Shown: positions 25,544 to 34,706 of the stretch, one piece after another
Numbering within the stretch: the first letter of the stretch is position 1
How the letters are laid out: the number at the start of each line of letters is the position of its first letter
From: Planctomycetota bacterium
GTDB lineage: Bacteria; Planctomycetota; Planctomycetia; Gemmatales; Gemmataceae
NCBI GenBank assembly: GCA_016195405.1
Contig: JACPZP010000045.1
Coordinates: 1 to 64,000, forward strand
DNA length: 64,000 nucleotides
Reading direction: 5' to 3'
Notes under the pieces: generated by a model
What the model saw: only the letters and a program-made list of their open reading frames with translations
Databases searched by the model: none
What the model was told of the DNA's origin: nothing
Translations under genes and position numbers: made by a program

Positions 25544-25945
25544 CTAATGCTTCGTAGGAATATCGGCGAATGATACTCCCCTGCCGTCTTCCGATGGCAC
25601 GAAGTAGGAATCGTACTCATCGGCATCATCGCGGTAGCGGCCTTCCGTGACCTGCGCGAGTTCCTTCACCAGCTCGTCAAGCATTTCTCTGTGCGGCAGC
25701 GCCCCGCCGATTTCCTTAACGTCCCGCTCCAGCAGACGCTTCAGGGGCACATTCACATGCAGGCCCTCACCCAGCTCGCAGCGGTCCGCGACCCGCGCAA
25801 GATGCAATTGCTTCGCGGAGAGCAGCAGAAGTATCTCCGCCGCTCCCAGCTTTCCCAGCATCGCCGAACCATTGGCGGCATAGTCCGACACCAGCCGCCG
25901 CGTGCGGGACTCAGGATTCTCGATTGTCTTTTCGTTCGGTTTCAT
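25544..25945 (-). CDS. Hypothetical helical protein
   Basis: 133 aa, soluble and mostly helical (LGAAEILLLLSAKQLHLARV, LLERDVKEIGGALPHREMLD), with an acidic tail (DDADEYDSYFVPSEDG). It lies just upstream of, and co-oriented with, the other small genes of the element and 7 bp after the next one. Not recognised. Confidence 0.5.
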   Translation of the reverse strand: MKPNEKTIENPESRTRRLVSDYAANGSAMLGKLGAAEILLLLSAKQLHLARVADRCELGEGLHVNVPLKRLLERDVKEIGGALPHREMLDELVKELAQVTEGRYRDDADEYDSYFVPSEDGRGVSFADIPTKH

Positions 25946-25952
25946 GGGTGCC

Positions 25953-26333
25953 TCAGTTTCTTGATGGCCTTACTTCTTCCCGTGAATTCACGTCGAACAG
26001 CGGCCCCGGAGTACCGGTAGCGACATCCTGCATATCCTGTAAGTGGGCGGCCGTCTCGGTCATGTAGTTGAAGTTCATTTCCACCCCCCTGTCTCCCCAC
26101 GGCAAAAACAGCCTCTTCATCCCCGCCGTTAATGCTTCTCTGATCATTTCAACAGCCTTGGCGCGTTCCTCTCCCTTCAACTGCGGGGCGTACATTGTCA
26201 CAATTTCTTCCGCGCCGCATGCAACTCGTCTCTGCCGCGCGTCCCTTAGCTTGTCGCCGTCTCGGTCCATTCGCCAAGCGAGCATAAACCACACAACGAA
26301 GATGCCGCCAAAGAGCAGCCAATAAGAGTCCAT
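25953..26333 (-). CDS. Small membrane-anchored hypothetical protein
   Basis: 126 aa with one N-terminal membrane segment (YWLLFGGIFVVWFMLAW) and a soluble cytoplasmic domain containing EERAKAVEMIREALTAGMKR. GGAGGG before ATG 26333 supports the start. It is one of a run of small membrane proteins in the element, possibly parts of a conjugation or entry-exclusion module. Family not recognised. Confidence 0.55.
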   Translation of the reverse strand: MDSYWLLFGGIFVVWFMLAWRMDRDGDKLRDARQRRVACGAEEIVTMYAPQLKGEERAKAVEMIREALTAGMKRLFLPWGDRGVEMNFNYMTETAAHLQDMQDVATGTPGPLFDVNSREEVRPSRN

Positions 26334-26376
26334 ATTCTTCCCTCCGGTTGCGGGGATCCGTGCCCCTGATTCCAGC

Positions 26377-26637
26377 TCACCTTCTGCCCAAGAACAGCCG
26401 AAGTAGTCCGCCAGCCGCGCCCAGCGCTTTGTGTTTCATGGCCCGCCTGTCGGCCTCACGTTCTCGCTGGCGTTGCTGCCATGCCATCCGGCGCTCGTGC
26501 GCCTGTTGGTTCAATATGCGCCAAGCCTCAGGATGGTTCGTCAACAACCACCACTGGACGAGACCGTAGACCACGGCGATGCCCAGCATGATGACCAGAA
26601 ACAGAATTGTTCCCGGCGTCCAATCTGCGAACAACAT
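26377..26637 (-). CDS. Small membrane protein, MLFA paralogue 1
   Basis: 86 aa: MLFADWTPGTILFLVIMLGI, one membrane helix, then NHPEAWRILNQQAHERRM, a highly charged helix, and a C-terminus GAAGGLLRLFLGRR. It shares its layout with the protein at 27303-27521 (MLFA start, one helix, PE-W/I-F-R, basic helix, glycine-rich end). AAGGATC precedes the ATG. Role unknown. Confidence 0.6.
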   Translation of the reverse strand: MLFADWTPGTILFLVIMLGIAVVYGLVQWWLLTNHPEAWRILNQQAHERRMAWQQRQREREADRRAMKHKALGAAGGLLRLFLGRR

Positions 26638-26761
26638 TTGTTGATCCTTTCATTGAAAAGTGGTAGCGATTCAGTCGGGCCGCAGCCCACTCCTTAACGG
26701 TCAATATCGACCAAGTGGAGATCTAGGGCATGCGCGGTGTCATGAGTGAGCCTAATATTGT

Positions 26762-26962
26762 TCATTTCACCGATTCCTCTGGATTCCCGTCTGGCGACAG
26801 CTCTGGTGCCGGCGGCTTTTCGGCCAGCAATAGCGCCAGCCCATGCAGTAGCTTTCCCGCCGCATGCCTATTCCCGCCTCGCAGGAGCAGCCATGCCAAT
26901 AGGATCGTCGCCGATATAGGGACCAACATCCCTATCAGCAGGCCGAGTAGGAACAAGCTCAT
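26762..26962 (-). CDS. Very small membrane protein
   Basis: 66 aa, starting MSLFLLGLLIGMLVPISATI then LLAWLLLRGGNRHAAGKLLH, i.e. one or two membrane segments, and an acidic Pro-rich tail. GGGGAGAG before ATG 26962 is a good ribosome site. Its first 95 bp overlap the end of the next upstream gene in another frame. Not recognised. Confidence 0.5.
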   Translation of the reverse strand: MSLFLLGLLIGMLVPISATILLAWLLLRGGNRHAAGKLLHGLALLLAEKPPAPELSPDGNPEESVK

Positions 26963-27164
26963 AATCTCTCCCCGTGGCTTCTATCAAGGCACTCCGCACT
27001 TGCCAAAGTTTCTCATAAAGTTCCTTGACTTCGTGCTCGACCTTCAGGTGGGCTTCGTAGCGCCCTTCCAGCAGGAGCATGACGAAGAACAATACATGAA
27101 GCAGCACCGCGCAAAAGAACCAGTGGCCCACGAGTTCGGCCATGAGATTCGTTTGGTACACCAT
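26868..27164 (-). CDS. Small membrane protein with coiled-coil segment
   Basis: About 98 aa: a membrane helix (HWFFCAVLLHVLFFVMLLLE) followed by HLKVEHEVKELYEKLWQVRS, a helical segment. ATG 27164 or GTG 27176 could start it; neither has a strong ribosome site. The last third overlaps the following gene out of frame, so the true end of the protein could have been altered by a frameshift. Confidence 0.4.
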   Translation of the reverse strand: MVYQTNLMAELVGHWFFCAVLLHVLFFVMLLLEGRYEAHLKVEHEVKELYEKLWQVRSALIEATGRDYELVPTRPADRDVGPYIGDDPIGMAAPARRE

Positions 27165-27302
27165 CAATGTTGTCACGGCGGTAAATAACAGCCCGATGTA
27201 GCAGCCGGAGAGAAACTCTCCATGATCCCGGAACCACTCACGTACCTTCTACATGACATAATCCCCTTCGGAAAAATGTGGGCATCCTGCCCCTGATCCG
27301 GT

Positions 27303-27521
27303 TCACTTCTTCTTGAGCCACATTCCCAGCAGACTCCCGCCGAGACCCATGAGCTTGTCGCTCCGTTGCCGTTTCTGTATTTCGCGCTCATGCTTTTGCT
27401 GCTGCCGTTCACGGAAGATTTCCGGCCTGCAGACCAGCATGTAACCGTGGTACACCAGTGCGGCCAGTGCGAGCCCAACGAATAGCGCGGCTGCAAACCA
27501 GTCGGTCTCTGCGAATAACAT
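27303..27521 (-). CDS. Small membrane protein, MLFA paralogue 2
   Basis: 72 aa: MLFAETDWFAAALFVGLALA, one membrane helix, CRPEIFRERQQQKHEREIQK and a glycine-containing end GLGGSLLGMWLKKK. Same layout as the protein at 26377-26637, so probably a diverged duplicate. AAAGGAG before ATG 27521 supports the start. Role unknown. Confidence 0.6.
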   Translation of the reverse strand: MLFAETDWFAAALFVGLALAALVYHGYMLVCRPEIFRERQQQKHEREIQKRQRSDKLMGLGGSLLGMWLKKK

Positions 27522-27620
27522 TTTCTTGCTCCTTTTGTTGAGGAATGATAAAGATCAGTCGGGCTGCGGCGATCAACTTACATCCCGCATGGCACGCCCA
27601 GCGGCCCCGCAGCCCACTCT

Positions 27621-27932
27621 CTAGCGATCCATCTCAAAATCCATGGACTTGCCCGGCTCAAGCCCCTTTTTCGTGGCGAAAACCTCCTGTGGGGTTAAAT
27701 TTGCCAAGGTGCCCGGTTCATCAATCTGCACAGATTCCGGCGTTGCTTTGCCAAGGACTGCCCCAAGTTCCTTGAATCCTTGCCTTACGAATGCGGCCAG
27801 AGCACCAGCTCCTATTGGCGCGTCCTGCACCATCGGCCCCTTCGCTGGGTCAACCGTGTCCATGACCCTCTGTTTGGCTGCCTCGACGAACTTCTGCAGC
27901 GCCGTCGGTGTTTGGACCTGTTCACGTGGCAT
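27621..27932 (-). CDS. Hypothetical soluble protein
   Basis: 103 aa, starting MPREQVQTPTALQKFVEAAK, with ALAAFVRQGFKELGAVLGKA and a KKGLEPGKSMDFEMDR end. A strong AGGAGGTG site sits before ATG 27932, which is preferred to a longer reading from 28157. No family recognised. Co-oriented with the element's membrane genes. Confidence 0.55.
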   Translation of the reverse strand: MPREQVQTPTALQKFVEAAKQRVMDTVDPAKGPMVQDAPIGAGALAAFVRQGFKELGAVLGKATPESVQIDEPGTLANLTPQEVFATKKGLEPGKSMDFEMDR

Positions 27933-28021
27933 TTGACACCTCCTAGAAAAAGTGGTAATGGTGATTCTTACCCGCCTGTTCGCGCGCGGCAGGTACAGGG
28001 GCTCCTCGCAGGAGCCCTTGC

Positions 28022-28570
28022 TTATTCCTCTTCCCGCTCCATCTCCCCCATCAAAACTCGCTGCTCCAGCATTGCATCCTGTAGATTTCTCTTGCGTCCG
28101 GCCCACTCCATGCGCATGGCCGAGAGTGAAATCGCGTAGGCCGCCGATGCAACACACAGGTACACGGCTAAAGCGTGGCTAAACGGCGAGCATAGCAGCC
28201 CAGCGAAGAACACCAGCCCAGCAGCGCCCTTGAACCGCGGGGTGCCCCGCTGCTTGCTGTGAATCTGCATTCCCAGCTTTTCCAGCCTCTTCCGCTCTGC
28301 GTTCTGCCAGCCAAAGGCACAGCAGGCCACCATGGCCGCGCCCATGGCAATCTCTCCATCGTGCTTGCCGCCGCCGAAGGCGATCAGCAGAGGCGCCAGC
28401 AGGCCGATAACGGCCTTCCCGCCGAAGTACCGCTCCCCGAATGGCGGCTTGCACAGCAGCGCCTCGATCGGCGCCGCGATCCCCTGTGACAGCCCGATGG
28501 CAACGTTGACGTTGTCCTTCATATCCTGGACCGGCCCGCCCCACTCGTGTTGCTGATCGTGATCTTGCAT
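28022..28570 (-). CDS. Multi-pass membrane hypothetical protein
   Basis: 182 aa with three or four hydrophobic stretches (AVIGLLAPLLIAFGG, IAMGAAMVACCAFGW, AGLVFFAGLLCSPFSHALAV, CVASAAYAISLS) and an acidic C-terminus. GAGGTG precedes ATG 28570. It is 9 bp downstream of the coupling-protein remnant, so it may be a membrane partner from the original transfer module. Family unknown. Confidence 0.55.
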   Translation of the reverse strand: MQDHDQQHEWGGPVQDMKDNVNVAIGLSQGIAAPIEALLCKPPFGERYFGGKAVIGLLAPLLIAFGGGKHDGEIAMGAAMVACCAFGWQNAERKRLEKLGMQIHSKQRGTPRFKGAAGLVFFAGLLCSPFSHALAVYLCVASAAYAISLSAMRMEWAGRKRNLQDAMLEQRVLMGEMEREEE

Positions 28571-28578
28571 GTTGCACC

Positions 28579-28980
28579 TCATTGAATGTGTTGTGGAAAT
28601 TCGACTTTTACCCACGTTCGGCTTTTGTTCTGCTGGTATTTGCGCCCGCCCTGGAAGCAAAAAGCCTCGACTCTAAACCCATTTTCACGGCCACCCTTCC
28701 GCAGCTTCGTGAACGCGCCTGGAGGAACGTCCGGATGCCACTGCTCGCTGAATCCCCCGCTCGCGCGCGACCCGCCGCTGCCCATGAGGTCATCCACCAA
28801 GTCATAATCCCCGAAGCTACTGGACCCATTCATGAACAGGTGTTTTGACGAGCCCAGCATTTCTGAGTAAAAAGTATTTGTGAAATTGCAACTGTTGGCG
28901 CAGATCACCTTCGTCATCAGGTTGGCGATCAGCCCGTCGCATTCCTGCCGCGCCTTCTCGCCGCCGCCCATCGCCTGCAC
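28579..28980 (-). pseudogene. C-terminal fragment of a VirD4/TraG-like coupling protein
   Basis: About 133 residues remain. They contain ARQECDGLIANLMTKVICAN, FTNTFYSEMLGSS, SGGFSEQWHPDVPPGAFTKL and RVEAFCFQGGRKYQQ. This order matches the end of type IV coupling ATPases, where a L..N...KI...N segment precedes SEQ...V.P..F..LR and an F.GGR motif. Walker motifs and membrane anchor are absent; the reading frame simply begins mid-domain. It indicates that this stretch once belonged to a conjugative element. Confidence 0.6.
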
Positions 28981-29005
28981 GGCGCGACGCTGAAAGAGAG
29001 GTGCG

Positions 29006-29341
29006 ATGAAGTTCTACCACGGCGAATGCACGCCAGAAAGCTGTGAGGTCGATGTCATCGACGCCGGCAACCCGAACGGCGGCGGCTACGCGCTCGATCC
29101 CCGCCAAGACTTGCGGAATCACAGCCCCACCGGATACGAGTGGGGCTATAGCGGCTCCGGCCCGGCGCAACTCGCTCTCGCCTTGCTAGCCGACGCGTTG
29201 GGCGACGACGAGAAGGCCCAGCGCCACTACCAGGACTTCAAGTTTAAGGTCGTCGCCCGCCTTCCGCACGATCGCTGGGAGCTGAGCCAGGAGGACATTT
29301 GCCACAGCGTTGCCGAGTTGGCGAGAGGACGATGCCGCTGA
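29006..29341 (+). CDS. DUF6166-like small protein
   Basis: 111 aa, starting MKFYHGECTPESCEVDVIDA and ending in the conserved HSPTGYEWGYSGSGPAQLAL plus YQDFKFKVVARLP. This is a widespread small family carried on mobile elements, function unknown. It opens the plus-strand group of accessory genes and looks complete. Confidence 0.8.
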   Translation: MKFYHGECTPESCEVDVIDAGNPNGGGYALDPRQDLRNHSPTGYEWGYSGSGPAQLALALLADALGDDEKAQRHYQDFKFKVVARLPHDRWELSQEDICHSVAELARGRCR

Positions 29342-29438
29342 TCGCTAATCCGGGAAACTCGCTTTCCCGCAAAGTGCGGCGAAGACGTTGCTGAAGCAAC
29401 GTAGAATGGAGCCAGACGAAGAAATGAGGAGTATCCGC

Positions 29439-29876
29439 ATGTCCGTGCCCGAAGGTTGGCTTTCCATTCAAGACGCAGCCACATTCGCCGGGATCACCGA
29501 AGCCGAAGTCAAACGGCGGGCAAGCAGAATCCGGAAAGACGCCCAATACACGAACATGGGACCGACGTTGGCCAGCCTCCAGCGCATTCACCGTTCTGGT
29601 GCCATTATAGGCTTATCACCACAAACACCAGAATCCTTGCCCATTGTCCCCGGAAGCGAGCTGAAGTCACTTCACGAGGGACGACTAATCCTTAACGCAG
29701 AAATGGTCCGTTATTGGAAAGCGGTACAGGATAAACTCCGCGAGTTGAAACAAGCCGGATACAAGACCGTCGATGAAGCTGCGGAGGAACTCGGCATCAG
29801 CGTCAAGGACGTTAAGTTAGCCCTGAGAGAATTACACAAAAGCCGACGAGGACCCAAGCAGGGGGCCGAGCGATGA
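29439..29876 (+). CDS. Hypothetical protein with two HTH-like segments
   Basis: 145 aa. WLSIQDAATFAGITEAEVKR near the start and TVDEAAEELGISVKDVKLAL near the end both look like winged-helix/excisionase-type HTH units. GAGGAG 8 bp before ATG 29439 favours this start over 29388. The stop overlaps the next start as ATGA. It may be a DNA-binding accessory protein of the element; no family name is claimed. Confidence 0.6.
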   Translation: MSVPEGWLSIQDAATFAGITEAEVKRRASRIRKDAQYTNMGPTLASLQRIHRSGAIIGLSPQTPESLPIVPGSELKSLHEGRLILNAEMVRYWKAVQDKLRELKQAGYKTVDEAAEELGISVKDVKLALRELHKSRRGPKQGAER

Positions 29877-30076
29877 CGCAAGTCTTCGTCTTTGGCTCGA
29901 ATCTCGCCGGCCGCCACGGCAAAGGTGCTGCCCAGTATGCGCTTCAGCACCGCAGCGCGATATACGGCCGCGGCACCGGCCTTCAGGGCAACAGCTACGC
30001 CATTCCGACCAAAGACGAGCATATCCGCACCTTCCCGCCTGCCCGCCACGGCTGCCTTTCTCTAGGTGGGTTCTGA
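29873..30076 (+). pseudogene. Truncated MTQVFVFGSNLAGRHG-family protein
   Basis: The first ~57 residues (MTQVFVFGSNLAGRHGKGAA ... GNSYAIPTKDEHIRTFP) match a small family on mobile elements that is usually about twice this length. It then runs into an unrelated tail and stops at 30076. It is translationally coupled to the preceding gene. The 155 bp that follow (to 30231) hold no gene. Confidence 0.6.
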
Positions 30077-30193
30077 ACCGTCCGCATGGCCGCAAAAGCT
30101 GCCAAGGCCGCTTTCCTAAAGGAAGCCTTCGGCCTTTCGCTTGTCGCTTCGCTCGCGTCCATGCTCGTGACGGTTCCAGCTGAACCCACGAAA

Positions 30194-30210
30194 GGCCCGA
30201 TGGTCGGGCC
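30194..30210 (+). promoter_or_regulatory. Hairpin ahead of 30232 gene
   Basis: GGCCCGA / TCGGGCC arms with a 3-nt loop lie 22 bp before the start codon at 30232. There is no T-tract after it. It could be the end of the previous transcript or a leader structure. Confidence 0.45.
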
Positions 30211-30231
30211 TGAAACAAAGAGGAGATGTTT

Positions 30232-30483
30232 ATGACAAGTCCAGCACACAAGATTCGTATCGGCAACCTCCAGGCCGTCATTTGGCGGAACGCCAGCGAC
30301 AAAGGCACTTGGTACAGCGTCCAGTGCAGCCGCAGCTACAAGGCGGACGACGACGCCTGGCGCGAGACCGACAGCCTTGGTCATGAAGACCTGTTGCCGA
30401 TGGCCAAGCTGCTCGACCTCGCCCACACCTGGATCATGCACCAGGTGGCGGCAGACCGAAAGGCCAAGAAGGAGGCCGCGTAG
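30232..30483 (+). CDS. Small mobile-element-associated hypothetical protein
   Basis: 83 aa: HKIRIGNLQAVIWRNASDKG then TWYSVQCSRSYKADDDAWRE and LLPMAKLLDLAHTWIMHQ. I recall this compact fold (RxGxxxAxxWxN...WYSV...SRSYK) as common on plasmids and integrated elements; function unknown. GAGGAG precedes ATG 30232 (the ATG at 30226 is inside that site). Confidence 0.7.
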   Translation: MTSPAHKIRIGNLQAVIWRNASDKGTWYSVQCSRSYKADDDAWRETDSLGHEDLLPMAKLLDLAHTWIMHQVAADRKAKKEAA

Positions 30484-30537
30484 GTAATGGCTCAACCGGG
30501 GCCGTCTTCGGGCCGCCCCTTCCAGAAAGGAATCGCT

Positions 30538-30903
30538 ATGACGAATGCGCAAGCCCGCTACACCTACTCCCGCGACACAGACGGCTGCTTCGACCTCTGG
30601 AGCATCTACGCCCCCAGTGAAGACCGATGGTTCGCATGCATCCGATTCTGGGATGAGCCGGACACCAACGAAGCCGCAGAGACGGAGGCTCAGGCCCGCC
30701 ACATCGTTGCCGCATTGAATGCCTGCCGCGGCATCCCCACCGAGGCACTGGAGCAAGGCATCGTGAAAGAGTTGGTTGACACGCTGGATTTTTTCTTCAA
30801 CATCATGCACGACTACCGGAGCAGCGTCGAGAAAGGCTACATTCAACTCGCCATGCAAAGGTCCAACGCCGCCATCACCAGAACTCGCGAGAGGACAGTA
30901 TGA
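30538..30903 (+). CDS. Hypothetical protein
   Basis: 121 aa: RYTYSRDTDGCFDLWSIYAP, a EAQARHIVAALNAC segment like many phage/plasmid small proteins, then a helical C-terminus. GAAAGGA before ATG 30538 supports the start. The stop overlaps the next start as ATGA. Not recognised further. Confidence 0.6.
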   Translation: MTNAQARYTYSRDTDGCFDLWSIYAPSEDRWFACIRFWDEPDTNEAAETEAQARHIVAALNACRGIPTEALEQGIVKELVDTLDFFFNIMHDYRSSVEKGYIQLAMQRSNAAITRTRERTV

Positions 30904-31307
30904 ACATCGCCCACCTCGCCGACGAAGCCCTCGAAGCCTTTTGGGAAGTCATCGTCAAGCATTTCCCACAGGCCACGTCGGGCGACTTATCGCCAGGGCA
31001 AACGATGCGACTACAACTTGCTGCCGAATCCGCCATCTTGGAATGGGTGGTTAGCAATGCCTTGTACCGAGGGGGCAGCCCAGACATTGAACCCGGCTAC
31101 CGCTTCAAGCTCCGGCACAATGTTGACCGCTTCCCGGACTTCATTGCACAGGCGGGCTCAACTGGGACCGTGACCGAGTCCAAAACCGGGCTCTGGGCCA
31201 AGATGGACCCACTTATCAGTGAGGCCGAGGACAACTTGATACACTGGGACAACTTCACGGAGTTCCTGTTCGATACGCAGCCTCTCGCACGAAGCGAGGC
31301 TGCATGA
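30900..31307 (+). CDS. Hypothetical protein
   Basis: 135 aa, starting MNIAHLADEALEAFWEVIVK, with LSPGQTMRLQLAAESAILEW and an FTEFLFDTQ end; acidic and soluble. It is coupled to the preceding gene by a 4-nt overlap. Probably part of the same accessory operon; no family identified. Confidence 0.6.
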   Translation: MNIAHLADEALEAFWEVIVKHFPQATSGDLSPGQTMRLQLAAESAILEWVVSNALYRGGSPDIEPGYRFKLRHNVDRFPDFIAQAGSTGTVTESKTGLWAKMDPLISEAEDNLIHWDNFTEFLFDTQPLARSEAA

Positions 31308-31332
31308 CCCACGCCGAAGATACGCCTTTCGA

Positions 31333-31797
31333 TCACTCGGTGGCCGGCTGCTCCTCCACGCGGATTCGCTGCACCCAGATGAACTCGCGGCCGAGCCCCT
31401 GCCGTCCGGCTTGTATCTGGATCGGGTCGCCACCCTGCTCCTGAATCCACGTCACCAGGTGCTGCCGGAGCCTTTCTTTTAGGTCGAAGAGGCCGATGCC
31501 CTGAATCGTGACCGTCACGCCGAGCGGCTGATACCGCAGCGTGATCACCCCCGCCGCAGCGTTCCACTGCACCCTCGCTAGGTATCCGTACTCCATCGCC
31601 TCGGCGACGGCGGTTGGCTCCAACGGTCGGAACTCAACCGTGTGGGCAATATCCCGCCGACTCCACAAGCCGCCGTAAGCCTTCGAGGGGTGAACGTCCT
31701 CGCTTGCCGTTTCGTCGGGCAACGAACTAGCTGTAGCGGATGCCACCGCGGCCGCGTCCCGCGTTAAGCGTTGCAATGCACTCGCCCTATCGTTCAT
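31333..31797 (-). CDS. Hypothetical protein coupled to the relaxase remnant
   Basis: 154 aa, unordered N-terminus, then HTVEFRPLEPTAVAEAMEYG and a beta-rich region ending in REFIWVQRIRVEEQP. Its start overlaps the relaxase stop by 11 bp, so it was co-translated with it. Family not recognised; position suggests an accessory of conjugative transfer. Confidence 0.55.
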   Translation of the reverse strand: MNDRASALQRLTRDAAAVASATASSLPDETASEDVHPSKAYGGLWSRRDIAHTVEFRPLEPTAVAEAMEYGYLARVQWNAAAGVITLRYQPLGVTVTIQGIGLFDLKERLRQHLVTWIQEQGGDPIQIQAGRQGLGREFIWVQRIRVEEQPATE

Positions 31798-33060
31798 AAA
31801 CGACCATGCTCCTCTCTAGCGCCGGTTGCCGCGACCTGTCAATTTGCGGACCGATATCCATCGGTGGCCGTGCCATTTGCTCGTGTCGGCGCGTACGCCA
31901 AACATGATTCATCAACCGGCTCTGCCGCTTCGTCTGCGCCTCCCGCAGACGTGCCAGTTCCGTGGCCGAGACATGCACGTCCGCCTTCTGCACGCCATGC
32001 AGAAGCGCCTTGGTGTCCCCCGTGTAAAGGCGTGCCCACTCCTTCCCGCGGCTGAGAGAGACGTACATTTGCTCGCGGTTGATCGCCGGCAGCGAATCTT
32101 GCCCCATCGCAATCAGCACGCGGTCCACCGTGCGGCTTTGCGCCGACACGCTGGTTGTCACATAACCCAGCTGCCAATGGCCCCAATCCTTGGGCAGCAC
32201 CCAACCGCGATGGTCCACTACGTCTCCCGCTTTGGTAAAGCCGGCAACGGTAAGTAGCTCGCCATTGTTCAGCCGGCGGCCAGCCTTCGTGGAGCCATTC
32301 GCGGTGAGCCGCAGCCGGTCCCCGACCGCGATCTTCACCGTTCTAGGACGGTAGACCTGGAACCGTGGGGCCAGTTGTGCAGGAGGCTCCTGCCCTTCAA
32401 TGATCGCCAGGCGTTCGCCGCGGCGATGCCCCTTCGCGTTCTGTGTGAATTGCACCACGTCTCCGGCCACGTAGCTGTACCGGTCGCTCCGTTCCGCTTC
32501 GGTCAAGTGCCGGTTGGTGAGCTGAAGGAACTCGCGCTCCTCGCCCAGGCGACCTTGCGCTTTCAAACCCTCTCGAATGGCGGCCTGCACCTTGGCCCCT
32601 TCCGCATGCGTGGGTGCGATCACGAGGGCAGTCGGCTCGGTGAGCTTCCCCCTCTTCCGCTCCGGCTTGACCGCTTCCAGATAATCCGCCGCGAGGAGTT
32701 GATAGCGTTCGCAGTCGGCGACCTCTCGCACCCAGCCCATTGCTTGCGATTGGCTCAGGGCTTCCGCCGGCTTGTCGCGAGCCAGGAGCACCGTTTTCTT
32801 GTATGCCCCACGCTGCCGCAAGATCTTCGCCACCCGTGCCGGAGCGATCCCGGCATCCGTCTTCAAAAGTTCAAACGGCGAACCACGGGAAGGAATCTTG
32901 TGCTGTTTGTCGTCGCCGACGAGCCACAATCGAGCATTGAGTTGATCGGCTAACTTCAGAACGGCAGCGGTCTCCTTCGTCCCCATCATCGCCGCCTCAT
33001 CTACCAGGATCACCTGGCCGCGGGCAACGCGATTGGCTCGGGTTGGCGAAACGAGTTGGA
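31787..33060 (-). pseudogene. C-terminal helicase part of a MobF/TraI-type relaxase
   Basis: The frame begins with ARGQVILVDEAAMMGTKETA (Walker B of a RecD/TraI-like helicase). It continues through LVGDDKQHKIPSRGSPFELL and TALVIAPTHAEGAKVQAAIR, then the C-lobe segment LGYVTTSVSAQSRTVDRVLI and the YVSLSRG motif. The N-terminal relaxase domain with its catalytic tyrosines and the Walker A motif is missing: the similarity stops near 33060, where unrelated sequence starts. It is the clearest sign that the region is a decayed conjugative or mobilizable element. Confidence 0.75.
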
Positions 33061-33309
33061 AGGCGCTGCTGGCCTTCCCTGTTTAGTCCGTGGTTAAGGA
33101 GCAGACCGGGAATCATGCGGCTGTTTTGTTGCAGCGGAAAGGCGACGGCGCGCCCGGAAGATCGTCTTGGAGCCGACGCCCACAGCGGTCGCGAAAGCGA
33201 CGAGTTTTTCATGCTGCCCGACCCGGCCACGACGCCGGGACGGCCGTGGGCACAGGTGGGATTCGGCTTCGCCCATTTCCACAAGGGCTGCTGCCATTTC
33301 GGTCTGGGA

Positions 33310-34613
33310 GAGCTTGCCGATGCGGTTGCGGAAGCACGCTGGACGTTTGCTTCTAGCGCCCGCCTGGGGGACTCGCGGACAATGTGCTCCAGTTGGCTCT
33401 GGGCGCGGGCCACGCGCGGCAACTTCCCCTTCGGAGAATTGAAGAGTTGCATTCCATGCCGTCCGGATGACATTATGTCGACGGTGCATGCCCTCCTGGC
33501 GGAGGGTCTTTGGCACACCTTCCACGGCCGCACCGAGGAGGCGCTCGGGGTTTATGAACGCGCCGCCGGCATGGTCCGGAAGTCGCTGTGCGTGAATTCC
33601 CACACGATTCTGGTGATGCCGATGCTGGCCTCCGGTCTGCGTCTCCACGCCGATGCGATTGAGAACACGGATTCGCAAAAAGCCGGACAGCTCCGAGCGC
33701 GTGCGCTGCCGGTCGCGAAGTGGGCCACGCGTTTCACTTGGTTATTTCCCGCGGCCTACCCCCTGGCGCTTCGCGAGCGGGCGCTGATCCTCTCTGCCTG
33801 TGGCAAGACGAAACAGGCCCTGAAGTGCGCCGACAAGAGCTGCGCCGTCGCCGAGGCCCAAAAGGCGAAATACGAGCATGCCCAATCGCTCTGGTGCGCG
33901 GCAAGCTGGCCAAGGCATTGGGATTGCCTGAAGCCGACGAGCAAATCCGCACGGCTGAGACCGCCATCGATGCCATTGAGCGCCCGGTGCGAGAGGCGGC
34001 GACTCGCCAGGCAGTCGGTTCCACGCCCGCGTTCCAGCACGACGTTGTCGAGCAAAAGTCAGCGGAGCCGGCCAAACCAACTGAGTCCAACGTGCCGGTC
34101 GCATCACGCCGCAGCCGAGTTGGCCTGGTCGTGGCGGTGCTGGCGGCGCTGGCCGGCGCAGTGCTGCTTGGCCACGTGCTCGGTTGGTGTGCCGGCTACG
34201 TCATTGGCTTCGCGAGTGGAGCGATCGCGGGCAACTTGCAAGCTGGCACGGGTGCTGGCGTTGGCCTGGGCGCCGCTATCGGCCGTGTTGTCTTCCCAAT
34301 GCTGATGCTAGCCGGTTGGTTTTTGGTGCGCTGGGGAAGGCGCCATTACGAGGCCACGGCACCGTGGCGCCCTGGAGCGAAACCGATGCCAGCGCCCGCC
34401 ATGGTCCGGCATGGCCTGTTCCTGCTGGTCGGCGTGATGCTACTGAGCCTGTGGATGATACCGACCGCGCTAGGAATTGGCCTCGGGACCGTGCTGGCCA
34501 GCTTCATCGGCGGCGACTCGGGTCCGTGGGCAACCGTGTTACCCGCTTTGGGCGGAGCATTTGGACTGGCGCTGCCCTTCGAGCTCTGGCGATTGCCACG
34601 GAAGGCCCACTGA
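33310..34613 (+). pseudogene. TPR plus membrane-domain gene with a frameshift
   Basis: The first part (one frame, to about 33890) encodes TPR-like helices: LLAEGLWHTFHGRTEEALGV, YERAAGMVRKSL and LALRERALILSACGKTKQAL. A one-base loss near 33887 moves the continuation (LVRGKLAKALGLPEADEQIR) to another frame. That frame goes on to a C-terminal region with several glycine/alanine-rich membrane segments (GLVVAVLAALAGAVLLG, LFLLVGVMLLSLWMI) and ends at 34613. TPR halves of this type belong to planctomycete kinase or cyclase proteins. The 5' end is lost near the relaxase junction at 33060-33310. Confidence 0.55.
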
Positions 34614-34642
34614 TCAGGGAACGCGAAAATGGCGGGAAAATG

Positions 34643-34706
34643 AAAAGGTGTCAGGACCCTTTTTAATAGGTGATACGGCTTATATAGAATGGTCCTGACA
34701 TCTTTT
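34643..34706. repeat. 16-bp inverted repeat; rest of the 470-bp gap unassigned
   Basis: AAAAGGTGTCAGGACC (34643-34658) and GGTCCTGACATCTTTT (34691-34706) are inverted with one mismatch; a related GTGTCAGGTCCTGAC lies near 35013. Between 34614 and 35086 I see no protein gene. The end-like arms suggest a short MITE-type element or recombination debris. Confidence 0.55.
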
